The notes: generated by a model from the sequence alone, not told the origin. A stretch of DNA of 57,160 nt from Pyrinomonadaceae bacterium (GCA_030841105.1 JAVEDE010000020.1:1-57160); one strand, 5' to 3'. Positions 19,393-27,925 are shown, counted from the first letter of the stretch. Numbers and translations are program-made.

Positions 19393-19734
19393 CTATCCCC
19401 ACCGCGCACATTTCAACTCCACCACATACGCGCCGAGTTCATTCACCGCCCGTCGCGTGTCCGTGAAAGCGTGCATCAGCGCGGCCTGCCCCGCCAGAAA
19501 CCTCTCGTCCAAAATAAACTTATCGTCCGACGGCGTATGCGGAGTCAGCCCGCAGATCAACTCGATCAAGGCGTCCAACCCCTCACTGTCCTCGCGCCGC
19601 GTGATGAGGTCAACCAAATCACACGCCCTCTCTTGCGTGATCGTTAAAGTAGACCACCGCCGTATCGGCTCGTCGCAATTCGACTGTTCTTGTTGTCGGA
19701 GGTGAGGCGTGGGCGTGCTATTATCTTTACGCAT
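19393..19734 (-). CDS. Small hypothetical protein, 113 residues
   Basis: A soluble 113-residue protein with no family that I recognise. The middle (about residues 28-100) is predicted to be mostly helical, with ITQERACDLVDLITR and GLDALIELICGL. Expression is well supported: read on its own strand, AAAGGA precedes the ATG by about eight bases, and a good sigma70 promoter (TTGACG, 17 bases, TATAGT) lies at 19877-19849. The leader between promoter and start contains a strong hairpin. It is divergent from the HTH gene at 19929, which may regulate it. Confidence 0.65.
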   Translation of the reverse strand: MRKDNSTPTPHLRQQEQSNCDEPIRRWSTLTITQERACDLVDLITRREDSEGLDALIELICGLTPHTPSDDKFILDERFLAGQAALMHAFTDTRRAVNELGAYVVELKCARWG

Positions 19735-19766
19735 CAGTAGTTCCTTTCAAAGTGTAGTTGCTGATG

Positions 19767-19831
19767 TAGGGCTTGGAGTGAGCGAATACCGTCGAAAGTT
19801 TGCGCTCATTCTCAAGCCCTTTTTGTTTTTA
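19767..19831 (-). promoter_or_regulatory. Hairpin in the leader of the 113-residue gene
   Basis: GGGCTTGGAGTGAGCG and CGCTCATTCTCAAGCCC are near-complementary around a loop of about 20 bases. On the + strand the hairpin is followed by TTTTTGTTTTT and looks like an intrinsic terminator. On the minus strand it is inside the roughly 108-base leader of the small gene and could control it. Which role is real cannot be told from sequence. Confidence 0.5.
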
Positions 19832-19848
19832 CTGCGCGAGGTGAGGAA

Positions 19849-19877
19849 ACTATACGCGAATGCGAAATACTCGTCAA
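19849..19877 (-). promoter_or_regulatory. Sigma70 promoter for the 113-residue gene
   Basis: On the minus strand TTGACG (19877-19872), 17 bases, then TATAGT (19854-19849). It faces away from the promoter of the HTH gene. Between and around them ATGCGAA (19860-19866) and TTCGCAT (19886-19892) form an inverted repeat that could be an operator. Confidence 0.6.
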
Positions 19878-19891
19878 CGAAATTCTTCGCA

Positions 19892-19921
19892 TTGACGAAA
19901 GATTTTTGTTGAGTGTATAAA
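19892..19921 (+). promoter_or_regulatory. Sigma70 promoter giving a leaderless HTH transcript
   Basis: TTGACG at 19892-19897, 18 bases, TATAAA at 19916-19921. The expected transcription start falls at about 19928, directly at the ATG of the next gene, so the mRNA is probably leaderless. Confidence 0.6.
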
Positions 19922-19928
19922 ACTGCCT

Positions 19929-20141
19929 ATGGCGATACTCACTACAGCACAGGCAGCAGAGCGATTAGGCATAAGCGTGCGGCGCGTCCAACAGTTAGTC
20001 AAAGACGGACGGCTGCCCGCCGAACAATTCGGCGGCGCGTTGATGATCAAAGATGAGGATTTGAAGCTGGTCGAAAATCGAAAAGTCGGCAGGCCGCGTA
20101 AGGCTCTGGAACTTGGCGACAAGAGGAAACGAGGGAAGTAG
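19929..20141 (+). CDS. Excisionase/MerR-type helix-turn-helix protein
   Basis: A 70-residue DNA-binding protein of the HTH_17 (excisionase-like) type. Residues 1-50 follow the family pattern: LTTAQAAERLGISVRRVQQLVKDGRLPA, then a wing with KDEDLKLV. The tail is basic (RKVGRPRKALELGDKRKRGK) and includes an AT-hook-like GRPRK. No Shine-Dalgarno is present and the promoter points to a leaderless transcript. Such proteins serve as recombination directionality factors or small regulators. No integrase is nearby, so regulation of the divergent gene is the simpler guess. Confidence 0.8.
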   Translation: MAILTTAQAAERLGISVRRVQQLVKDGRLPAEQFGGALMIKDEDLKLVENRKVGRPRKALELGDKRKRGK

Positions 20142-20163
20142 TGCAATCAACTGAAAGATCGTG

Positions 20164-20640
20164 ATGCAAGATGATTCGATGCCGCAGTCCGTTTCGCCCG
20201 ACGGGACGATCAGGGTTGAGTTTGATGTCCAGACGGGGCGGATGTCGCATGAGATTTATAGCCCGCGCGTGGTGAGCGTGCCGGACGGCGAGGTGCTGGT
20301 TAGTTTGTGGGGGACGCAGTGGGACGCGTCGGCGCAGTTCGAGCAGCCGGGGACGGTACGTCTGTCTCTGCGCCACTACGACGGCGAGCGGCCGGGCTTC
20401 GCAGTGGAGATTGACGCGCGGGCGCGCACGTTCAGTTTTGCGGACGCGCCCGTTGAGAAGCACCCGCTCGCGCGTTTTGAAAAATTGATCGAGCGGAAGC
20501 ACGCCGCGCAGGAGCGTTACGCGCCGGGTCGGCCGGGTGAGCCGCCGACGGGTAAACTCAAACTGTTGCTATATGCGTTGTTGCTGGCCGGGATTGTTTT
20601 CGTCTTGCTGAACGTCTTTGGCGTGAAGTTGTTGGGTTGA
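20164..20640 (+). CDS. Hypothetical protein with C-terminal membrane helix
   Basis: A 158-residue protein without a family I can name. Residues 1-115 appear to form a beta-rich domain with many alternating hydrophobic residues. A stretch of about 22 hydrophobic residues at the C-terminus (LLLYALLLAGIVFVLL) should anchor it in the membrane, giving a tail-anchored topology. A GTG lies directly before the ATG at 20164. It sits between the HTH gene and def and shows no functional link to either. Confidence 0.6.
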   Translation: MQDDSMPQSVSPDGTIRVEFDVQTGRMSHEIYSPRVVSVPDGEVLVSLWGTQWDASAQFEQPGTVRLSLRHYDGERPGFAVEIDARARTFSFADAPVEKHPLARFEKLIERKHAAQERYAPGRPGEPPTGKLKLLLYALLLAGIVFVLLNVFGVKLLG

Positions 20641-20644
20641 GGCT

Positions 20645-20674
20645 TTGGCGCGCGGGCGTGTGTTGCCGTAAAAT
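20645..20674 (+). promoter_or_regulatory. Possible promoter of def
   Basis: TTGGCG at 20645-20650, 18 bases, TAAAAT at 20669-20674, giving a leader of about 65 bases. Confidence 0.4.
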
Positions 20675-20746
20675 CAAACGCGACTCGCGCCTTCATTCAA
20701 GCGCGCGGGGCGACAGTATTTCCGTTGATTGGGGACGAAGACGTAG

Positions 20747-21259
20747 ATGGCTTTATTGGAGATCGTGACTTACCCGAACCCCGTGCTTGAGACGCCGGGC
20801 GAGCCGGTGACATTGTTCGACGAGGAATTGAAGCGGTTGGTCGCGGACATGTTCGAGACGATGGACGCGGCTTCGGGCGTGGGGCTGGCCGCGCCACAGG
20901 TGGGCGTGTCGCGTCGCCTGTTCGTGATGGATTGTTCGGGCGGGCGCGACTCGCAACAGCGCGTCGCGCTCATCAACCCGGAAGTGCTCTCGGTCGAGGG
21001 CGAGCAGAACGGCGACGAGGGGTGTCTCTCGTTCCCCGGCGTCTTCTTCCCCGTCAAGCGCAGTTTGCGCGCCGTCGTGCGGGCGCAGAACGTCGAGGGC
21101 GAGACGTTTGAACTCGACGGGATGGACTTGACCGCGCGCTGCATGCTGCACGAGACAGACCACTGCGACGGCATCGTCTTCATTGACCACACGACCGTCC
21201 TCAAACGCGAAATGGTCAAGCGCAAGATGCGAAAACTGGCGCGCATGGCGAAGATGTAA
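20747..21259 (+). CDS. def: Peptide deformylase
   Basis: A 170-residue metalloenzyme that removes the formyl group from the N-terminal methionine of new proteins. All three diagnostic motifs are present: GVGLAAPQVG at 44-53, EGCLS at 91-95 with the metal-binding Cys93, and HETDH at 135-139 with two metal-binding histidines and the catalytic glutamate. fmt, which acts at the opposite end of the formyl cycle, lies 2.9 kb downstream. The two are usually adjacent, but here two unrelated genes separate them. An intrinsic terminator follows. Confidence 0.97.
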   Translation: MALLEIVTYPNPVLETPGEPVTLFDEELKRLVADMFETMDAASGVGLAAPQVGVSRRLFVMDCSGGRDSQQRVALINPEVLSVEGEQNGDEGCLSFPGVFFPVKRSLRAVVRAQNVEGETFELDGMDLTARCMLHETDHCDGIVFIDHTTVLKREMVKRKMRKLARMAKM

Positions 21260-21290
21260 ACGCGCCGCCTGATAATTTAGACCACGCGAA

Positions 21291-21335
21291 ACGCGGTCGG
21301 CTTGCACGGATGCGAGCCGACCGCGTTTTTGTTTC
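21291..21335 (+). terminator. Intrinsic terminator of def
   Basis: ACGCGGTCGGCT (21291-21302) pairs with AGCCGACCGCGT (21315-21326) and is followed directly by TTTTTGTTT, the strongest intrinsic terminator in the window. Confidence 0.9.
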
Positions 21336-21442
21336 CGGGTTGTGATAACATCGCACCAAACGATCAACGAGAGACGCGGGACGATGACGAACGATCAGTT
21401 CATCGTTCATCATTCCGCATACATACTTTTTGGAGGGCGATC

Positions 21443-23035
21443 ATGCACGGCGAATTTCGTAACGAGGCGTTTACAGATTTCAGCAAGGCAGAGAACGCGG
21501 CGGCGATGCGCGCGGCGTTAGAGAAGGTGCGCGGCGAACTGGGGCGCGAGTACCCGCTCGTCATCGGCGGCGAGCGCGTCAAGACGGGGCGCACGTTCGA
21601 CAGCCTCAACCCTGCGAAGAAAACCGAAGTGGTCGGGCGTTTCCAGAAGGCGACGGAGGAACTCGCGCGCCGCGCGGTGGAGACGGCCGACGAGACGTTC
21701 AAGACGTGGTCGAAGACGTTACCGGAAGAACGCGCGCGCCTGCTGTTCACGGTGGCGGAGATTTTGCGCGAGCGGCGGCACGAGTTGTCTGCATGGATGG
21801 TCTTCGAGGTCGGCAAGACGTGGGCGGAGGCCGACGGCGACACGGCCGAAGCGATTGACTTCTGCGAGTTCTACGCGCGCGAGATGCTGCGCTACGGCGC
21901 GCCGCAACCCGTCGTCACGCTCGAAGGCGAGGAGAACCGTCTCGAATACATCCCGCTCGGCGTCGGCGTCGTTATTCCGCCGTGGAATTTCCCGCTCGCG
22001 ATCATGGCGGGCATGACCGTCGCCTCGTGGGTGACGGGCAACACCGTCGTCCTCAAACCCTCTTCGGACGCGCCGGCCATCGCCTACAAGTTTTTCGAGA
22101 TACTCGAAGAGGCGGGGCTGCCCGCGGGCGTGGTCAACTTCATGACGGGTTCGGGCGCGGAAGTGGGCGACGTGGTGGTTGACCACCCGCGCACGCGTTA
22201 CGTCGCCTTCACCGGCTCGAAGGAGATCGGCCTGCGGATCAACGAGCGCGCCGCCAAGCATCAGCAGGGGCAAATCTGGATCAAGCGCGTTGTCGCCGAG
22301 ATGGGCGGCAAGGACGCGATCATCGTTGACGCCGATACGGACTTGGACGAGGCCGCGACGGGCGTCGTGCAGTCGGCCTTCGGCTTTCAGGGTCAGAAGT
22401 GCTCGGCCTGTTCGCGCGCCATCATCCACACGGACGTGTACGACGCGATGCTCGAACGCATCGCTGCGCGCACCGAGAAGTTGAAACTCGGCGACCCGGC
22501 CGACGGCGCGACCAACCTGAGCGCGGTGATCAACCAGAAGGCTTTCAAGACCATCGGCGACTACATTGAGAAGGGCACGGCCGACGGCGGGCGCGTCATT
22601 GCGGGCGGCGGCACGCACGGCGAAGAGGGCTTCTACATCGAGCCGACCGTTATCGCCGACGTGAAGCCCGGCGACCGCGTCGAGCAGGAGGAAATCTTCG
22701 GCCCCGTCCTCGCCGTCATCCGCGCGCAGGATTTCGACGACGCGCTCCGCATCGCCAACGATACCGAGTACGGGTTGACGGGCGCGGTCTACACGAACGA
22801 CCCGGAGAAGTTGGAGCGCGCGAAGCGCGAGTTCCACGTCGGCAATCTCTACCTCAACCGCAAGTGCACGGGCGCGCTCGTCGGCGTCCATCCCTTCGGC
22901 GGCTTCAACATGTCGGGCACGGACTCGAAGGCGGGCGGGCGCGATTACCTCGGCCTCTTCATGCAGGCGAAGGTCTGGGCGGAAAAGGTGCGCGCCGGGG
23001 CGGAGAATGCGAAAGAGAAACGCACGGCTATTTAG
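21443..23035 (+). CDS. rocA: L-glutamate gamma-semialdehyde (1-pyrroline-5-carboxylate) dehydrogenase
   Basis: A 530-residue aldehyde dehydrogenase that oxidises glutamate semialdehyde to glutamate in proline and arginine breakdown. The catalytic Cys is in FQGQKCSACSRAI, a form typical of P5C dehydrogenases, and the general-base Glu is in VVAEMGGKDA. VVIPPWNFPLAI and FTGSKEIGL are further family landmarks. The ATG at 21443 is chosen because GGAGGG lies just upstream and the product then has the normal length for the stand-alone enzyme. No proline dehydrogenase gene is in the window. Confidence 0.92.
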   Translation: MHGEFRNEAFTDFSKAENAAAMRAALEKVRGELGREYPLVIGGERVKTGRTFDSLNPAKKTEVVGRFQKATEELARRAVETADETFKTWSKTLPEERARLLFTVAEILRERRHELSAWMVFEVGKTWAEADGDTAEAIDFCEFYAREMLRYGAPQPVVTLEGEENRLEYIPLGVGVVIPPWNFPLAIMAGMTVASWVTGNTVVLKPSSDAPAIAYKFFEILEEAGLPAGVVNFMTGSGAEVGDVVVDHPRTRYVAFTGSKEIGLRINERAAKHQQGQIWIKRVVAEMGGKDAIIVDADTDLDEAATGVVQSAFGFQGQKCSACSRAIIHTDVYDAMLERIAARTEKLKLGDPADGATNLSAVINQKAFKTIGDYIEKGTADGGRVIAGGGTHGEEGFYIEPTVIADVKPGDRVEQEEIFGPVLAVIRAQDFDDALRIANDTEYGLTGAVYTNDPEKLERAKREFHVGNLYLNRKCTGALVGVHPFGGFNMSGTDSKAGGRDYLGLFMQAKVWAEKVRAGAENAKEKRTAI

Positions 23036-23043
23036 GAGATCGC

Positions 23044-23074
23044 TTGAACGAGTCGCTGTCGGCGACTCGTTCAA
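23044..23074 (+). terminator. Perfect 13-bp hairpin after the P5C dehydrogenase gene
   Basis: TTGAACGAGTCGC and GCGACTCGTTCAA enclose a five-base loop eight bases after the stop codon. Only a weak T-rich stretch follows. Confidence 0.55.
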
Positions 23075-23124
23075 ACAATTTCTAAGCTCTCACAACTTCA
23101 ATTGACCGGAGAAGGAAAAAGTCT

Positions 23125-24087
23125 ATGCGACTTCGTCAGTCCCCCATCTGTGCGATGTTTGCGGCGTTAGTTTTTTCGAGTTCAGTTATCAGCAGTTTTG
23201 AGACGGCGAGGGCACAGCAGAAGACGCGCCCGTCTGCGTCGTCGGCCGCGCAGAGTTCTGTGATCTTCGCCGTCACGCGTCGCGGCGACGCGGCCTACGA
23301 GTTCGAGCCGATAGCCTTCTACGGGCGCGGCGTGTTCAAGGGTTCAATCGCGGGCGATTCGAGCGCGGCCGAACTGACGCGCTTCGCCAACAGCTATTAC
23401 AAGGCGGGGCAACGCTACCGTCTCATCTGGGGCGGCGCGGAGGCGGGCACGGTCGTCGCCAAGCAGTCGCAGAAGGCGACCGATTGCTCGAAGGCCGCCG
23501 CGACCGCCGACGTGCAAACCTCCGTCCAACTCGGCGGCAACCGCATGGCGCTCGCGACCAACTCGCCCACGCTCGGCCTCGCCAAGTCGTCGCGCCGCGC
23601 GCCGACCGACGAGGAACGCGCGCAGGTCAAGACGCAGGTCGAAAGAATTTTCCGCGAGAAGGGCGTGCCCGCCGCCGCGCTCGACAAGTTGAAGACGATC
23701 AACCTGACGGCCACTGATCTGAACAACGACGGCGTGGCCGAGTTGATCGGGACATACATGATCAAGCGAGAGGGGACGGAGATTTTCATAGACCAGTTAT
23801 TTGTGCTGGCCGAGCCTGTGGCGGTGGGCGGCATGAAGATCGGCGTCGCGCGCCACGAGCAGTTGAAGGGCACGGACTTCAGCGACCCGGAGTCTCTGGA
23901 GAGCGTCGGCGAGAGCGCGTTCCAGACGGAAATCTTGCTCGACCAACTCGACGTGGACGGCGACGGCACGGGCGAGGTCTTTACCATCAGCTACAGCTTC
24001 GAGGGCACGAACTACACGATCTACAAGAAGGGCAAGCAGGGCTGGAGCGCGGTGCAGGAGTTTCACAACTACCGCTGCGCTTATTGA
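23125..24087 (+). CDS. Secreted hypothetical protein with calcium-loop-like repeats
   Basis: A 320-residue protein with a signal peptide ending near residue 31 (TARAQQ). I do not recognise a family. The C-terminal half holds two Asp-rich loops, LTATDLNNDGVAELIG and LDVDGDGTGEVFTI, resembling VCBS/FG-GAP-type or EF-hand-like calcium sites at blade turns. The middle (about 130-185) is Lys- and Arg-rich and probably helical. GAAGGAA precedes the ATG. The gene stands alone between two housekeeping genes, so context gives no function. Confidence 0.7.
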   Translation: MRLRQSPICAMFAALVFSSSVISSFETARAQQKTRPSASSAAQSSVIFAVTRRGDAAYEFEPIAFYGRGVFKGSIAGDSSAAELTRFANSYYKAGQRYRLIWGGAEAGTVVAKQSQKATDCSKAAATADVQTSVQLGGNRMALATNSPTLGLAKSSRRAPTDEERAQVKTQVERIFREKGVPAAALDKLKTINLTATDLNNDGVAELIGTYMIKREGTEIFIDQLFVLAEPVAVGGMKIGVARHEQLKGTDFSDPESLESVGESAFQTEILLDQLDVDGDGTGEVFTISYSFEGTNYTIYKKGKQGWSAVQEFHNYRCAY

Positions 24088-24148
24088 ACGGGCAGCGCGT
24101 GCGACGTGCCCCGCCAGTGTCCGCGCACGTCCGATCCGATTTTTCATT

Positions 24149-25141
24149 ATGCGTTTAGTTTTCATGGGCACGCCGGAGACGGCCGTGCCGACGCTCAAGC
24201 GTTGTCTGGACGACGGGCACGAGGTCGTCGCCGTGTGGACGCAGCCGGACAGACCGGCGGGGCGCGGCAACAAGTTGAGCGTGCCGCCCGTCAAAGAGTT
24301 CGCGCTGGCGCATGGCCTCACCGTGCATCAACCCGCGAAGATCAAGACCGAAGAGACGCGCGCGTTGTTCGCCTCACACGACGCGGACGCCGCCGTCGTC
24401 GTCGCCTACGGGCGTATCCTTCCCGCTTCGTTTCTGAGCGCGCCGCGTCGCGGTTGTATCAACGTGCATTTCTCGCTGCTGCCGAAGTACAGGGGCGCGG
24501 CTCCCGTCAACTGGGCTATCGTGCGCGGCGACACTCAGACGGGCGTGACGACGATGCGGATTGACGAGGGACTCGACACGGGCGCGCTCTACCTGCAACG
24601 CGCGACGCCGCTCGGCGACACGGAAACCGCGCCGCAAGTGCTGGCGCGACTCGCAGTGCTCGGCGCGGAACTGCTCGGCGAGACGCTCATGCGGCTGGAC
24701 GAACTCGAACCGCGCCCGCAACGCGAAGCGGAGGCGACGCACGCGCCCATCCTGCGACGCGAAGACGGCTTGATTGACTGGGACGCGGGCGCGACGGAGA
24801 TTGACCGGCGCGTGCGCGGGTTCCAACCGTGGCCGAACGCGCACACGCAGTTTCGCGGTCAGAGACTCGTCATCCAACAGGCCGCGCCGCGACACGCGCC
24901 CGAAGAATCGGCTGAAGCAAGTAGCCACGACACAGTTGCCGGAGAAATTATCAACGCGCACGGCGACAGTCTCGAAGTCGCGTGCGGCGATCGAACGCGG
25001 CTGCGTCTGTCGGAAGTCCAACTCGAAGGTAAGCGACGCATGAGCGCGCGCGACTTCATCAACGGCATGCGCGTGCGCGCGGGCGAGCGGTTGGGGGGAG
25101 AAGAGACGGGGGAAGGGGGAAAGGGGAAGGGGGAAAGGTAA
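24149..25141 (+). CDS. fmt: Methionyl-tRNA formyltransferase
   Basis: A 330-residue enzyme that formylates initiator Met-tRNA. The N-terminal catalytic domain begins MRLVFMGTPETAVPTL and contains HFSLLPKYRGAAPVNWAI, the formyl-transfer signature. The C-terminal tRNA-binding domain ends near residue 315. The last residues, GEGGKGKGER, are not native: they and the TAA stop are encoded by the 5' arm of an intergenic heptamer repeat, and alr ends in the same ten residues. rsmB follows, the normal neighbour. No Shine-Dalgarno is visible before the ATG. Confidence 0.96.
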   Translation: MRLVFMGTPETAVPTLKRCLDDGHEVVAVWTQPDRPAGRGNKLSVPPVKEFALAHGLTVHQPAKIKTEETRALFASHDADAAVVVAYGRILPASFLSAPRRGCINVHFSLLPKYRGAAPVNWAIVRGDTQTGVTTMRIDEGLDTGALYLQRATPLGDTETAPQVLARLAVLGAELLGETLMRLDELEPRPQREAEATHAPILRREDGLIDWDAGATEIDRRVRGFQPWPNAHTQFRGQRLVIQQAAPRHAPEESAEASSHDTVAGEIINAHGDSLEVACGDRTRLRLSEVQLEGKRRMSARDFINGMRVRAGERLGGEETGEGGKGKGER

Positions 25142-25213
25142 AGAACAAGAACGCGCGTTCATCGTGCGCTGCTTTTCTTTCACCTTTGCCCTTTCCCCTT
25201 TCACCCTTCCCCT
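25108..25213 (+). repeat. Heptamer-repeat hairpin, GGGGAAA type (fmt-rsmB)
   Basis: The 5' arm (25108-25138) is an array of GGGGAAG/GGGGAAA units. The 3' arm (25181-25213) is the matching pyrimidine array (CCTTTGC, CCTTTCC, CCTTTCA, CCCTTCC). The 5' arm encodes the C-terminus and stop of fmt; the 3' arm ends nine bases before the rsmB start. Confidence 0.9.
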
Positions 25214-25222
25214 AAACTTTTT

Positions 25223-26629
25223 ATGGCGATGCGTGGGAGCAAGAAAAAAGGCGGGGCGTCGAAGCGTGAAGACGGCGTGAGGCGGCGCGTGTCCGATGCG
25301 CGGCGCGCGGCGGCGGAGGTGTTGCGCCGGGTGGAGGAGGACGGGGCGTTCGCGGCGGTGCTGCTCGCGAGTGTGGGCGAAGAGTTGCGCGCAGATGACC
25401 GCGCGCTTTGTTACGAACTCGTGCTCGGCGTCCTGCGTCGCCAACTGTGGCTCGACAAGTTGATCGAACACTACGCCGGGGGGCGCGACGCCGCAACGCT
25501 CGATGCGCCCGTGCGCCGCGCGCTGCGGCTCGGACTGTACCAGTTGCGTTTCCTCACGCGCATCCCGGCGTCGGCCGCCGTCAACGAGTCTGTGAACCTC
25601 GCGTACGAAGCGCGCCTGCGCTCGGCGGGCAACTTCATCAACGCCGTGCTGCGCCGTGCCACGCGCGAGCCGGATTACGACCCGGCGACGGACGCGCCGA
25701 ACGAACTCGAACGCCTCGCCGTCGCCACTTCACATCCTGCGTGGCTCGTCGAACGCTGGGTGAAGTTGTTCGGCGCGGTCGAAGCGGAGAGTTTCGCACG
25801 CGCCAACAACCGCACGCCGCCCGTCGCGTTTCGCGTTAATCCTTCGCGCGCGAGTGTGGATGAAGTGATCGCACGTCTGCACGCGGCGGGCGTCGAGGTG
25901 CGTTCGTCCGGCGTGGCGGCCGGGGCGTGGCGCGTCGAGAGCGGCGGCGCGGCGGCGACGCAGTTGCGCGCGCTCGCGGCTGAGGGCGTGATCTATACGC
26001 AGGATGAGGCGTCGCAGTTGGTGGCGCAGGTCGTCGGCGTGCGCGGAGGGGAGCGCGTGCTCGACGTGTGCGCCGCGCCGGGTAGCAAGACCACGCAGAT
26101 CGCCGCACAGTCGCCGGGCGCGTTCGTCGTCGCGGGCGACCTCTACGGGCATCGCTTGCGCGTGGTGCGCGAGTCGGCGGCGCGGCAGGGGTTGGAGAAT
26201 ATTCTGACCGTCGCGTACGACGCCGAAGGCGCGCCGCTGCCGTTCGCGCCGGGCGCGTTCGGGCGCGTGCTCGTTGATGCGCCGTGCACGGGGACGGGCA
26301 CGCTCAGGCACAACCCGGAAATTCGTTGGCGCATCACACCCGCGGATGTCTTAGAACTCGCCGCGCGGCAGCGGCGCATTCTCGACCGTGCCGCGCACGC
26401 GGTCGGCCGCGGCGGGCGTCTCGTCTACTCCACTTGTTCGGTCGAACCCGAAGAGAACGAAGCGGTCGTCGCCGCGTTTCTGGCGACGCACCCGGCATTC
26501 GAGTTGACGCGACCTGACGTGCCGGAGCATCTGCTGACGGAGGCGGGCGCGGCGCGCACGTGGCCGCAACGCGACGACACGGACGGTTTCTTCGTCGCTG
26601 CATTCTTAAAGGCAGAGGGGAAAGGGTAA
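25223..26629 (+). CDS. rsmB: 16S rRNA (cytosine-967-C5)-methyltransferase
   Basis: A 468-residue enzyme. The N-terminal NusB-like RNA-binding domain (about residues 20-150) includes YELVLGVLRRQLWLDKLI and AAVNESVNLAYE. The SAM-dependent domain has VLDVCAAPGSKTTQIA, VDAPCTGTGTLRHNPEIRW with one catalytic cysteine and VYSTCSVEPEENE with the other. The position after fmt is the common gene order. The product ends ..AEGKG, again specified by the arm of a heptamer repeat. A second in-frame ATG lies two codons in; neither has a visible ribosome site. Confidence 0.95.
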   Translation: MAMRGSKKKGGASKREDGVRRRVSDARRAAAEVLRRVEEDGAFAAVLLASVGEELRADDRALCYELVLGVLRRQLWLDKLIEHYAGGRDAATLDAPVRRALRLGLYQLRFLTRIPASAAVNESVNLAYEARLRSAGNFINAVLRRATREPDYDPATDAPNELERLAVATSHPAWLVERWVKLFGAVEAESFARANNRTPPVAFRVNPSRASVDEVIARLHAAGVEVRSSGVAAGAWRVESGGAAATQLRALAAEGVIYTQDEASQLVAQVVGVRGGERVLDVCAAPGSKTTQIAAQSPGAFVVAGDLYGHRLRVVRESAARQGLENILTVAYDAEGAPLPFAPGAFGRVLVDAPCTGTGTLRHNPEIRWRITPADVLELAARQRRILDRAAHAVGRGGRLVYSTCSVEPEENEAVVAAFLATHPAFELTRPDVPEHLLTEAGAARTWPQRDDTDGFFVAAFLKAEGKG

Positions 26630-26722
26630 AGGGGAAGGGGTAAAGGTTGAAGCAGAAAAGCCGCCGGAATCGCGCAGGTTTTTTTCTCCACCTTTACCCT
26701 TTCCCACTTCCCCTTTACCCTG
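26617..26722 (+). repeat. Heptamer-repeat hairpin, GGGGAAA type (after rsmB)
   Basis: The 5' arm (26617-26649) reads GGGGAAA, GGGTAAA, GGGGAAG, GGGTAAA; the 3' arm (26688-26722) is the complement-type array (CCTTTAC, CCTTTCC). The rsmB stop TAA (26627-26629) is part of the second unit. Confidence 0.9.
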
Positions 26723-26826
26723 TCTTCGCGCTCCGAACGGCTTTTGCTTTCGCGTGCGGCGATGTTAGACTCTCGCGTCCGTAAACCGCCCTTCCCGAAG
26801 GCGTGTCTGAGAGGTAATTAAAGAAC

Positions 26827-27690
26827 TTGGCCGGAACAAATCGCTCGCTCGGATCGGCCTTAGGCAAGGTCGCCATCCTGATCGCCATCGCGGGATTTTT
26901 TCTCGTCGGCATGGCGGGCACGGTCTATCTCTCCCTGCGCAGCCCCGAAGTGGACGTGCCCGAAGTGACGGGCAAAAACGTCGTCGAAGCCGAGAAGATA
27001 CTTGCCGATGCTGGCCTCAACGTCCGCCGTCGCGCCTCGCGCTACAGTGCGGAAGTGGCGGCCGACACGGTGCTCGACCAGACGCCGCGCGCGGGCGATC
27101 ACGTGAAGGCCGGGCAGACCATCGCCGTCGTCATCAGTCGCGCCGAGGCGAAAGAGGGCGAGAGTTCCGTCAGCGTCCGGCGCGACGACGAGACGAAGAA
27201 CGGCAACGCGAACAGTTCAGATAATAAGAACGAGTCGGCCGCGGCGTCGGCGAATAACCGCAACGCCAACGAGAACACGAACACGAACGAGAACAAGCCG
27301 AAGCGCAACACCAACAAGAACAAGAACGGCAACACCAACAACCAGAACGCGAACGGCAACACGGCCGCCAACGGCAACATCAACTCGAACCTGAACACCA
27401 ACTTGACGACCAACAGCCGCAACGCCGACAATCGCGACGCGCCCTCGACGCGCCCCGACACCGAGCGCAACACGAACGCGCGCCCGAACAGCAACAGTCC
27501 CGACTCCGGCAACCGGAACGCGGCCGCCGCGCCGAACGCCAACGCCGCGTCTAATCGCAACGCGGGCGCGAATACAAACCGCCCAAGAACCACGAACAAC
27601 CGTAATACGAACACGCCGGGCAACCGCAACGCGCGCGCCGCCGCCGCTGCGCCGGCAGCGCGCCCGAACGCTGACAACCCGCGCCCCTAA
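26827..27690 (+). CDS. Membrane-anchored single-PASTA protein with Asn-rich tail
   Basis: A 287-residue protein with probable TTG start, preceded by GAGAGG. Residues 14-35 form one membrane helix. Residues of about 40-98 are a PASTA domain (DVPEVTGKNVVEAEKILADAGL... VLDQTPRAGDHVKAGQTIAVVIS), which in other proteins binds cell-wall muropeptides or beta-lactams. The remaining 180 or so residues are extremely rich in Asn, with Thr, Ala and Arg (N-x-N-x patterns), and must be disordered or repetitive. It lies between rsmB and rpe. In Bacillus and relatives the same interval holds the PASTA kinase prkC, but here there is no kinase domain. Confidence 0.8.
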   Translation: MAGTNRSLGSALGKVAILIAIAGFFLVGMAGTVYLSLRSPEVDVPEVTGKNVVEAEKILADAGLNVRRRASRYSAEVAADTVLDQTPRAGDHVKAGQTIAVVISRAEAKEGESSVSVRRDDETKNGNANSSDNKNESAAASANNRNANENTNTNENKPKRNTNKNKNGNTNNQNANGNTAANGNINSNLNTNLTTNSRNADNRDAPSTRPDTERNTNARPNSNSPDSGNRNAAAAPNANAASNRNAGANTNRPRTTNNRNTNTPGNRNARAAAAAPAARPNADNPRP

Positions 27691-27925
27691 AGCGTCGCGC
27701 GGTGCGAGCGCGTGGACAGGGCGGGCGTGGACGGGCGGCAGATTTTCGCTTTAAGTCGAACCGTGGGGCGAGACGCCCGGCTCGATTAGTTCTCAGTTCG
27801 CCCACGTTTAGCTTGTATCTGTCAGTTTTGCTCCGGTTTTCATCCGAAATTTTGTGTTTCAGGCAACGGCGACCGAAGGCGTCGCGCATCCGTTCGACCA
27901 ATCTTGTCAGACGCGGAAGGCAACG

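Noticed and set aside
19020..19647. Plus-strand open frames of 148 and 156 codons after the phosphopantetheinyl transferase gene
   Set aside because: They run through tandem repeats and pyrimidine-rich spacer, give Pro/Thr/Arg-rich nonsense and overlap a better-supported minus-strand gene.
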